Source: Plumapathes pennacea (Eukaryota > Cnidaria > Anthozoa > Antipatharia > Myriopathidae). Taken from it: a DNA stretch of 64,000 bases. This document shows, one piece after another, positions 46,745-57,500 of the stretch. The translations under genes were made by a program, and so were the position numbers. Numbering within the stretch: position 1 is the first letter of the stretch; every line of letters starts with the position of its first letter. The stretch spans positions 10,694,167-10,758,166 of the forward strand of contig OZ038465.1 in assembly GCA_964036295.1 (NCBI GenBank), written 5' to 3'. A model generated the notes under the pieces. The model worked only from the letters and a program-made list of their open reading frames with translations, did not search any database and had not been told where the DNA came from.

Positions 46745-49282
46745 AGCGAACATACAGGCAAAATCGGTGTTCTGATATTCAGAGCAGGCGGGTGTTCCAA
46801 TATTTGTAGCCATAACCACTTACTTGAGTGACCAAGATGCCTATTGGTTGTGTTTCAAGACAAAACCCAGTGAGAAACACTTCTTATGAAAAAATTAGTT
46901 TTATTCGCATGTTTATTTTTATGCAAAATTAATCAAATTAGAGCAACAGAGGCAACAGCCATTTCGGAAATGTTGTGCCGTATAATTATTATCTAAAACT
47001 ACTGTTATTTCTAAACATGTTTATCTATGTTTGGTTCAACAATTATTGTATAAATGACAGAGATATAGACAGTCACCTTTCACGTCGTGCAACCAACATG
47101 GAGGACAGAAAAGTAAGGTAAGTTTTACATCCGAATAAAAGCTAGTCAAATAGGTAAATCATACAAATAAAATATCTCAAGTTCCCTGATTTGCTGTGAC
47201 ATAGATGAAAATACTGGATAATGATGTGAAAGTTCACTTACCGATATATGTTCAGTTGTCCACCAGCCCAAAACTTCTGACCTTGCATACTTGGTTGATG
47301 GATCTGACCTTGTCAGCCAAAAAAACATATCGTGATGAATCAGCGCGGTGGTAAATTTACTCCGCGCAAATAATACCCGAGGGCCAGATATGATTTTGTG
47401 CAACAAGACTAGATCAGGTGGAATATGGAAAGTATCAAATTATTTTGATTATCCCTGCATGGTTGCCAAAGTTTCTTCCCTCAGGTGGAGCCACGGGGAT
47501 GCGCGCCATGCACATGATTGTAGCGAATCTGGAGCCATTGCCAGTGACTGGAACTCGGACAATCACACAGCACGCCCCAAAGTGCACTCACTGAAGTTGT
47601 TACTGATAGTTGGACCACCTTACCATTCAACCCCACTAACCAGTGTGGGCATTGCTGACTCAGAGTTCCAGGGCGAGCGGTGGACACACGGTTTGTGCGA
47701 AGTTGCACTGGCCAGGTTAAACAGGCCAGTTTCACACCACGGCCAAGAGTTGCTAAACTCTGGTGTTCTGGTGTTTCATCTGTTGTTATGGACGTGTAAG
47801 GCTGCTGCTCAGCTTAGTATGTCTTAGGAACGGTCTGTTTCTGTGCTTGCCTGCCAAAGAAAACAGGAAAATATTGTCAATGCACAAGCCTAATTACGGG
47901 GTGAATAATGGTGATTAAACGCTTTTCCCATGAAAGATCGCAAAACATTCACAAAGTATATTCTTGTACTATTTCAGATAAAAAAAGTAAAGACAGAAAG
48001 CTATGAAATGGCAATGTGCCACAGGTTAACTCACGAGAATAAAAAACTTAAATAGATCGTACACAGTTCAGAGAACTTGGCATTTTATAACTTCCTTGTG
48101 TGAGGGTTAATAGAACCGATATTACCTCGTTAGGGAATCGATTCATGAGCATAGCACCAATTCTACCATGATCATATAGTGAGAGCTCTTTCCCCAAGAA
48201 CCCGAGCCATGTTGACACCAGAAAACCCCACGAGTATTGGAAGAGCTTTGGTTTGCCACGTCTGTTGAAACGAAATGAGCCCACCTCTATTCATTTTCCT
48301 GACCTGCCTGCTTTAAGCAGCACTATAGGTGCGGGCATTTCGAACTTCAGCTAGGCTGATCACCTGCAGGTAGCCCTCCAACTGTTCCATCTCCGGGCGT
48401 GGATCTGTGTTAGCTGTTGCTCGTCTGTATCAAGTCGACAACCCTTCCTTCTGGTCAGCTTCATCTTGACCGTTCGCAGATGATGAGTCGCTACTTTCTG
48501 ACTGGCTGCAAACGTCGGCTCTATACTTCATCCGGGGCTTCGTCCTAGTGGTCACTGTCAACCTCTATGCCAATCCCAGTCGCCATTGTTTCGACCAGCT
48601 TATTGGCTGCCTTTCATGTGCACGGTACTTGATGGCTGACTGGTCGGCCAAGTATATCCTAATTCATGACGGCTTCTGAACAGTGGCCGCAGTGGCAATG
48701 TCCCCGGTACGAAGTTCTTCTCATCCCCGGAGCAAGAGAATGCTCGTAGGAAATATAGCTGGCATCATTTCCCTGCCGTCCCTTTCCATCTTCCGGGCTT
48801 TTTTTAGGAGGAAGTTAATTTTTCCTGTTTCCTTTCCTTCTCGACTGCATGATATGTCGAGAGATTTGATGTCTAAGGCACATTTCCCCTCACTGCAAAA
48901 GTTCTGTGAATGAATAAAATGTTAGTTAATATATCGATGTCTGCATTTTACTTTGAATTCGCTCTGTGCTTGGTTTAGACCCGCTAATCTTAAACTGTCT
49001 ACCTGTGGGAAACGTTGATGGGACAGAAACAGACGAACAAAAACGAAATTTTTATATAAGTTGTTTGCGATCAACTGTCAATTTATTGGACTGAAAAATA
49101 GAAACAAAGCGCAGAGCGAAAACAATAGACCAGCTCCAGTGGACAAACGTAAATAGTTCTTCTGGTAATAAAATAAGCCAATCGGCATGGGATTGTGGAA
49201 ACGTCAAAGAGCCCACACAAAAGATAATATATGTAACCTCTGCAGCTGCCGACGGTTTAAAAAGTCAAGTTTAACGCGAGGG
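46745..49282. other. Intergenic, no gene recognised
   Basis: Open frames occur on both strands between 47146 and 47830 and at 48048-48284, without a domain I recognise. ATGGAGGACAGAAAAGTAAG at 47098 is followed by a good donor (GTAAGT), but no partner exon was found. The part after about 49150 belongs to the duplicated unit shared with the intact GPCR. Confidence 0.4.
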
Positions 49283-50175
49283 ATGGAACCCTACGAAAAC
49301 TCTACACACTTGCCTCACAAAGACGAAGATCAAGACTCCAGTCATGGCGTCTTTTGGTGGGAAGTTTATATCTTTCTCGTAATGATTGTCCGCACGGTGA
49401 CAGTAAACGCTTTCGTCATTTTCCTTATAATACACAAGAAAGTACTAAAAACGGCCACTAACTTGATTCTGGCGAGTCTGGCGTTGTCTGATATTGATGT
49501 GTAGTGGCCACGCTAGACTGGGATGGCACATGTACCGCCTTTGCGATTTTCGTCAAATTCATCTCTTTCACATCGGTAGCGCACATCCTTTTGCTCACAG
49601 GTGATCGGTATATCTATAAAATGTTTGCGCTTCGTTGCGAAGATCTCGTTCATCGTGGACGAGCTTGGAAGGTTTTGCTGATCACTTGGATGATGACTAC
49701 GTTATCGGGCACCGTTCCATTGATCTGGCTGGTAGGTGACGAATACGACGATTCTCAAGAAGAGCAGTATTACCAAGAAGACCAGAAAGAGAAGATTTAT
49801 CACGTCTTCTCGTTTGCGTTCTTCTTTTGTCTCCTCTTCGTGGTCATCACTTTCATGGATGTCCATATGATGTGCATCGTACATCGACAGACTAAACTCA
49901 TTTATCAACGCAATCTGCCAAGCCAACTGCGCAAGCAAAGTGCACATCAACTGATCGGGAGGAAGAGAAAAGCGGTGCTCACTTGCATTATCATACTGAT
50001 CGTATATGTTGTCTGTTGGCTGCCATATTTCGTGCTTGCTCTCATGAAGCAACCTATTAATTTGGCCATTTGGCTGCAGTGGCTCATCTACCATGTAAGA
50101 TTTCTATCGTCTGCTTGTAATCCGTGGTTGTACACGCTGAGGAAGTATGATTTGAAACGGGCTACCGTCTGCTAG
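49283..50175 (+). pseudogene. Rhodopsin-class GPCR pseudogene
   Basis: The first of two tandem copies. It starts MEPYENSTHLPHKDEDQDSS, matching the intact copy, but after LASLALSD a deletion of about 30 bp removes most of helix 2, shifts the frame and meets a stop at 49502. The rest reads on in another frame (TGDRYIYKMF, CWLPYFVLALMK, NPWLYTLRKYDL) and ends early, at a TAG where the intact gene has TGG, so the cytoplasmic tail is lost. From about 49675 to 50150 it is almost identical to the intact copy, while the 5' third is clearly diverged. Confidence 0.85.
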
Positions 50176-50675
50176 CTTAGAGAAAGTCTTCCCGAAGTGT
50201 CTGTCCAATTTGCCTTTAGCAGTGACGGGATTATGATGGGCTTGTTCCGCGGAACATCGCTCGGAAACAAACGTTTTCCAAGTTAAAATATATAACCAAA
50301 ATACACCTTACGGTTACTGCTTCACAGTTTTAATGCACGAACAAATAGATGAACCAACACGAGAAAAAAACATAGGAAAAAAGAAAATATCATAACTATC
50401 ATTTTCAGCCGAAACGCGCTTCAAATGGCGCCGACTTTTGTGCGGTCACAAAATTTGACAGAAGAAATAAAGAGAAGACAAGTGTAGGGTGATCACGATA
50501 AGCCAGCGCACTAACGCCGTGTGCGGACGTTATTACGAGCTTTTCTGGTAACAGAAACAGAGAAACCAGCCAATCAGTAGACGATTGTGGTAATATCTAA
50601 GAGTGTACACAGAAAATAACATACTTAATCTCTGCAGCTGCCGACAATTTACAAAGCAAAGTTCACTCGCAAAGG

Positions 50676-51722
50676 ATGGAACCCCACGCTAATTCTACTC
50701 ACTTGCCTCCCAAAAATGAAGATCAAGATGCCAGTCTTGGTGTCGTTTGGTGGGAAGTCTGTATATTCCTCGTAATAATTGTTCCCACAGTGACAGTTAA
50801 TGCTTTTGTCATATTCCTCATAATGCGCAAGAAAGTACTAAAAACGGCCACTAACTTGATTCTGGCGAGTCTGGCGTTGTCTGACTTTCTCATGGGCGCC
50901 ATCGGTATTCCATTGATACTGGTGTGCAGTGCTGACGAACAAGACGGCATATGCACCGCCTCTGCAATTTTCGTCAAATTAATCTCTTTCACGACGGTAG
51001 CGCACATCCTTTTGCTCACAGGTGATCGTTATATGTACATCATGTTTACGCTTCGCTATGAAGATCTCATTCAACGTGGACGAGCTCGGAAGGTTTTGGT
51101 GATCACTTGGATGATGACTACGTTATCGGGCACCGTTCCATTGATCTGGCTGGTAGGTGACGAATACGACGATTCTCAAGAAGAGCAGTATTACCAAGAA
51201 GACCAGAAAGAGAAGATTTATCACGTCTTCTCGTTTGCGTTCTTCTTTTGTCTCCTCTTCGTGGTCATCACTTTCATGGATGTCCACATGATGTGCATCG
51301 TACATCGACAGACTAAACTCATTTATCAACGCAATCTGCCAAGCCAACTGCGCAAGCAAAGCGCACATCAACTGATCGGGAGGAAGAGAAAAGCGGTGCT
51401 CACTTGCATTATCATACTGATCGTATATGTTGTCTGTTGGCTGCCATATTTCGTGCTTGCTCTCATGAAGCAGCCTATCAATTTGGCCATTTGGCTGCAG
51501 TGGCTCATCTACCATGTAAGATTTCTATCGTCTGCTTGTAATCCGTGGTTGTACACGCTGAGGAAGTATGATCTGAAACGGGCAGCCGTCTACTGGCTCA
51601 GACAGATTTTCCCCTGTCTCCCGCTGAAGCGTCGAAAAGAAAACACATCGATAGCACTCATGACGACTGGAACCGAGGAGAGATTGAACAAAACGCAAGG
51701 GCTCGATGATCATGAAGTGTAA
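50676..51722 (+). CDS. Rhodopsin-class GPCR, orphan, intron-less
   Basis: 348 aa in one exon with seven hydrophobic segments. Class A marks: LALSD in helix 2 (D70), GDRY after helix 3 (116-119), CWLPY in helix 6 (254-258) and NPWLY in helix 7 (289-293). A short N-terminus with an NST sequon precedes helix 1; an acidic second outer loop (GDEYDDSQEEQYYQEDQ) and a 50-residue tail are notable. The Met at 50676 (MEPHANSTHL) is the first in frame and aligns with the duplicate. Ligand unknown; cnidarian genomes hold many such intron-less receptors. It is about 500 bases downstream of its pseudogene copy. Confidence 0.9.
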   Translation: MEPHANSTHLPPKNEDQDASLGVVWWEVCIFLVIIVPTVTVNAFVIFLIMRKKVLKTATNLILASLALSDFLMGAIGIPLILVCSADEQDGICTASAIFVKLISFTTVAHILLLTGDRYMYIMFTLRYEDLIQRGRARKVLVITWMMTTLSGTVPLIWLVGDEYDDSQEEQYYQEDQKEKIYHVFSFAFFFCLLFVVITFMDVHMMCIVHRQTKLIYQRNLPSQLRKQSAHQLIGRKRKAVLTCIIILIVYVVCWLPYFVLALMKQPINLAIWLQWLIYHVRFLSSACNPWLYTLRKYDLKRAAVYWLRQIFPCLPLKRRKENTSIALMTTGTEERLNKTQGLDDHEV

Positions 51723-54581
51723 CGACCATGACAAACACAACTAACACTAAACAGTGTGTCAGTGTTATACCCACCCACCAACACATGTTGCCCTTTAAGT
51801 CAGTGTTTCCTCTTTTGAATTCTGTATCTGGAAATAAGTTGACAATGGATATGATTGTGAGACATTTCCACTAAAGTGTTCGGGCCTGAGGCCAACAATT
51901 CATCTCCTAAAAGTTTGTCAAAGTACAAAGAAGCTGGTTGCGAAAGAAAGCGGTAAAATATAGATAGTCAAACCTATGAGATAAAGTCACTGATTTAAGA
52001 CATTTCAGGTGCAGTTTGGCGTGACATGGTGTGCCATTATTTTTTTTGCGAAATTCACGAGACTAAGCAAAATGGGTCTGTCACATAAATTTTACCGAAT
52101 GGATAATTCTCTTTCGTAAAAGTTTTGAGCAGTTTGGCGGTCTTGCAAACAAACTGTAGTATCAAGCGAGAAAATATTAGACTCAGAACTTAAATAGATC
52201 GTTTCTCCGCCGTATTTAATGTAGGTAACATGTCGGAGAAAAATTTTGAGTAACTTCCACCTAATTTCAGACGTTCTCCAAGCTTTGTGAGAATATTCAG
52301 GCTCAGCTTATGGTTTAACGTATAATTGTTCCTTAACCACTGACCGCGGCAACAGAAATGATAATCCGCATTAGCTTTAAAGTTAACTTTTTGAGTGCAT
52401 TTAGGCTTGATTGGTGATTTACACTAAAGCAGACTAAGATACTATACGCCCATTTCATTTTAAGTGCCGTAAATACATAGATCCGTCGTCTGGCTACCGA
52501 CAGTATTGCTTATAGATTATGGGTTCGTCAGTTTGGCAACTGACGTTAAAATACATAAAGCCAATCGAAATTTCAGTGCAACTGCAGCACCTGCTTTAAG
52601 ATTTATCTAATTTCATATTAATATTAATATTCGTATCGTGAGGTTGTTGGTTAATTGCCGAATTAGCCTTGTGATAATCTCTTTCTAGTCACCGCACCCA
52701 CACGATGATCAAGTTCAGATGAGTAGTGAAATTGTTATTTAGTAACTTAATGCTTAGACAACATCTGCTTGTCTCGGGAGTCAATATAGAGAGGAAAGGC
52801 CGACGTGAAAATATAAAGGGTCAACTTTTCGTCTGAAACTGAAAATTCGTATTCTGTAGGCTTGAAGCCCAAAATAAACTGGTGTAGGAAACTGATAACC
52901 TAAATTATATCTCGAAATCGATTTAAAAAAATCAATCATCTGAATGCCGCCGCGTCACAAAGTCTGGGAAGATAAAATATAAGTCACCAGTGAAAATTAG
53001 AAAATAGTAGCAGACTTTTGTCTACTTTTATCTCTAGGGTATTCTGGCCTTATCTTGGCGAAAACCAAAATCGGCAAGCAAGCATGGCTTTGAAGTTGAA
53101 TATAAATAATGGGTTGAAATAAACCTTCACTGAATATTTACCGACTATTATCACATCAGAAATGACTTGCAATAAATAACATAAAAGGAATACATCTTCT
53201 GGATAAGTGCTTGCGTCACGTGACGTCGCGTCAGACTTGGAACCAATCAGAAACGACCTTTCTAGCTGATATCTCAGGCTGCCAATCGATATCACGTGTG
53301 CCACGAGTGCGAAAACGATCATCGACGAATAGAGATAAGGTCCGAAGAAAACATATCGGTGCATTTCCGGGCACACATTGGTAAAACAACGCGACATTAG
53401 GGTATTTCTAAGATGTCTGTTGAATCTCTCTAAAGTGAGGCTTGGCGCGAAACCTTCCTTATGAGACTTAGTTTGATTTGCATGAAAATAAGCACTGCGA
53501 ATAAATAAGCAGGGACCCAGTTCCCAAGCCGTACGAGGAAAAAGCTCGGTCCCAGTTCGTGTTTGAATCAGGACATAAGTAAATATAAAATACTATACAA
53601 CAAATTTGCAACAGTGCCTTGTACTATTTACTGTTTCTCGTAAAATTAAGAACATCTGGCAATTCCTAGTACAAAATTATATATCTTCTGTGTAGTACAC
53701 CGGCGAATGAAAACTAAGTTTGAATGCAATGAATGTATACACTATAGTTCGCTTCACAATAAAAGTGAATTATACTGAGTCCCGAAGCTAAGAAGGAATT
53801 TTCTAAAACAAGTCCCCATTACTAACGCAGATACTGGCCCCACTTAGGCCCAGTTCAGACGCCCATCTTTTCATGAGCCGAACTGTTGATTCAGACGCCG
53901 TACTTATTCCACCGAACTTAGTTGCAGCAAATTGATATTAAATACATAAAAATATATAATAATAATTTATGCATTAGAAAAGTTCGGCGTCTGAATCAGA
54001 GTCGCCCCAAAGCCGTACTTCCCGGCTGGTTCAGGCGTGAAGAACGGCTGAGCCGTTCTTAATAGCTGTTATTGCAGATGTCAGTGGTTTGACATACAAA
54101 CGAGGCGAATGGGTCATTTCAGCATTGTATTGACCCGACAGACTCGTTTGCACGCTTGAAAAAACAAAAGAATGTTGGACCGCAGGCTCAACTGCAATAA
54201 CAGCTATATTGAATCAGACGCCGAACTTTTTATGTACTGCATTGAATATATTTAGGTTCGACTCATGAAAAGATCGACGTCTGAACTGGGTCTTAGCATT
54301 GTGAGCTGTCAGTGCAACAAATAATGATCTGTACACGAGACCCACGAGGGCACCTTGTAAAGTTAGCACGATAGCTTACACTTCAAGCCAAAGGACCAAA
54401 ACCAAATGTCGGCGTCCTACAAACCCATTTACTCTTCTCTCCCCTTTCCCCCAAACCTCCGAAAGTGTATCACATCCGCAACTTCAACTTCCTCACAAAG
54501 AATAACAGTGTCCACTGAATGCAGCGAAGTGTCCGCGCGCGAGGAACGTGGACGGCTATCATTTACGTCTTGACAACACGA
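51723..54581. other. Intergenic, no gene recognised
   Basis: AT-rich sequence. A 115-codon minus frame at 53397-53050 has hydrophobic stretches but no splice or family support. The only clear structure is the Harbinger-like element at 53847-54292. Confidence 0.5.
53847..54292. mobile_element. PIF/Harbinger-like MITE, 446 bp
   Basis: Inverted ends GGCCCAGTTCAGACGCCCAT and GACCCAGTTCAGACGTCGAT, with TTA duplicated at 53844-53846 and 54293-54295. Inner inverted copies of gaatcagacgccgaactt occur too. Non-coding. Confidence 0.75.
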
Positions 54582-57500
54582 TCACTGACTTCGTTCGACG
54601 ATGGATGATTTCAGACTTTCCATGACTTTGTAAGGATCCACGTTGACGTTTGGTGTCTATAAAATGAGGACAGAGCATTGGGCATTAAGTAATCGAACGA
54701 TTGTGTGCAACAGGTAAAGCAGAATTGTAAGAGACATAACTTAGTTCATCATGGGTTATACAACTGGATCCATAAAAAAACACGGTTTGTAGGTACTTAC
54801 CCCGAACAATTCGATGGAACTGACATCTGAACGAGCTCTGCAAACAAAGATCACAAATATTATTTCTCAATTTTGATGATGACACGCCCTAACATGTGGA
54901 AGCTGCTGTGATGCAAACTTACAATACACTTAGCCAGGTCCAGCTATTTTACAGGTATGCCACTAGAACTACTTTAATTACATAAGACAATTCCTGACAG
55001 TATAAAGATAAAAATCGTAACCCAAGTTTACTTCATATAAAACAAATCGCGACGCGCCCGTCCTAAATTTTGACTGAACTCCCACTAATAAAATCTAGGG
55101 TGTCCTGACGTTTTAGAAAACAACAACAACAACAACAACAATCGTACAAAACGTAAAATCACCACTGTGGACACCCAAGTACCCTCCAAAAATGGTTCAA
55201 ACTTGAACTCTTTTACTACCAAGAGTGCTCAACTTCAATTTTTTTTCCAGTTTCGCACCAGAAATATTGCAGACTACAAAGAGAATTTGGCTTTTGATAC
55301 CTTGCTCAGATAAAGGCTGACTAAACTATCAATTCTCACTACATCACTGAATTTTCTTCATAAAAGGTTGAGGAATCTGTATTTTCAGCTTGGGAGTGAA
55401 AGGGTAACTTACCCTGAAGGTAGGCCTCTGTAAACAATTCTGATCATCATCGGTAGATCACTATTAGCAGGGTCTGCAGTCTAAAGAAATGGACAGATTG
55501 ATCAACAGTAATAACACCTGAAATATTAACCTAAGGTCCTGTTACACGAGGTAACATGTTGCAGTGACATGTCCCTACAGCATGTCCCTGTCCAGCCGCA
55601 TCGTGTGACACGTATTTGATTTTGTCGTGGGGACGTGCAGCTGGAGTATATGTTGCAGCGAAAGTCGCGTCGTATGACACGTATTTTATTTATGGTCGTG
55701 GGACGTTGCAGGGAAGACCGTGACTTTTTATTTACTTATTTTATTTTATTTTATTTTTATTTTTATTTTTACAGATTTGTCACAGCGACATTTCGCACAA
55801 GAATGTCACACGAGGCGACCGAATCTGTGTCATGCCTCCCTAGTTTGAGAAAATTAACGAAATTCGGCACAGGTTCAAATTATAGATCATTTGACGGTCA
55901 CCGAGACACTTGCTGAACTAGATGTTTTACCCGTATTTCCGTGTAAAGTTTTTATTATTCTGTACTTCGTATGACAGAATGACTAAAATGAACCATAAAT
56001 TCGACGAACCTACGGCGTCCGTTACCCTCACTTCCAGGAAAAAGAAATATTGGTGAAGGTAAGGCTGAAGTTCGAACTTCTCAGAACCATCGAGTTGAAT
56101 ATTCAAACGGGATAACAAAACAATCTGAATAGACTGCTTGGAGATCATAGGAGTTCCTATTGAAGATCGATAGGCCACAAAAAACACTGACGAGATCGTT
56201 GTAAAGGTCGGAAACACATCGTAGTTGAGTAGGACGTGAAGGACATCTTCACAAACTTTCGCCTACCCGCCATAAAATCCACAGCTGCACCCGACAAGAA
56301 CCCAACAGTAACCAACAAACCGTACCCACCAACCCATCTCTCTACAACGATCAGTAAACTCTGTTCCAGGGTTTCACTTATAGAGAAGTTTAACTGTACT
56401 AGTGATGACTGACACAAAAAGCCGCTTTGAAGACCATTGAGGCCAGGTTTTGTTACAGAACAAGGTGTCCTTGAATACTCAAAATTCTTACCAGTCTAGG
56501 AAAAACCATCCCTGTACTCAAAGCGTATAAATGCAAGTCCTCCACAAAAACTGTGAATGGGAGAAAAACAAAATTGCTCGTTAGAAATACAAAACCCTCT
56601 ACCTCAACTGTCATTCTACCTCTGGAACAACATGCTTGAGAGGTTTTCTGTCGAAAATCAACAACAACAACAACAAATGTTTTACGAGGAAGCCTAGTTC
56701 ACTAAGGTGGTGATTTTCACTAGGGTCCTACAAAATATAATACATATACTGTATCGAGTATTGCACGAACAATAAATATGTACCGAATAGGGTGCAATAT
56801 TTCTATAAGTTACTTCAATTTCCCTGTTAGGCTGTGTGTGACATGTTTAAGTAACCCTGAGAACAGTCAAGTGTGCAAGGGAAAAATTGACGGTGTTTTT
56901 ATTCGCTTTCCTATTTCAAAATGTGCAATAATTTGTGCACAATCATTGCAAAATAAGAGTTTGACACGGAACATTCGTTCCGTACAGTGGAATATAGCAC
57001 TGGCATCGAGATCTTCAGGAAAGTGGTGAAAATTTTCAGTCCCTGTTCGCACTTGTAAAAAATAATTCGAAACTAATGTTGACGTTAACAACTTTCCAAG
57101 TTCAAACGGAACTTTGTCGACGACGATTATTATGTTTAAAAACATTACCAAACTTCGAAGAAGCCCTCATCCTACTTTGGATGCTTAGTTATCTATCCAG
57201 TGTACCCAGGCCCTTATCTTGGTACAATATTTGTTTGCGTTTATCCCAAGCCAAAACTGTAGCAGGAACCTTCTTAGTCAATTTTCAGCTGATAAAAGGT
57301 ACTGACTAACCTCTCATAGTGTGATAAAGTAATTTGAAGATGTCGTCACCAGGTTCCTTGCTGATCAGTAAAACTTCAAATGACGCCTGAGGAGTCTGCA
57401 AACAGCAATGACAAAACTAAGACTCAGTAAAATCTCAAAAGATATGGTAAGGATATATACATGCTACCAAATTTGTTTAGACCAATCAAAAAGCGTAGCA

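Noticed and set aside
47146-47827. Open frames of 86, 84 and 159 codons on both strands
   Set aside because: No recognised domain, no convincing splice partners; could be an eroded mobile element but nothing shows it.
48979-49094. Possible terminal exon of the EGF-vWA gene
   Set aside because: The acceptor and phase fit and a stop follows after 38 codons, but the peptide has no domain and lies 3.4 kb away; not strong enough to add to the model.
49702-50094. 130-codon antisense frame, conserved at 51123-51515
   Set aside because: Its conservation is explained by the near-identical GPCR coding strand opposite.
53050-53397. 115-codon minus frame with hydrophobic stretches
   Set aside because: Isolated, no family match I can see and no splice signals in context.
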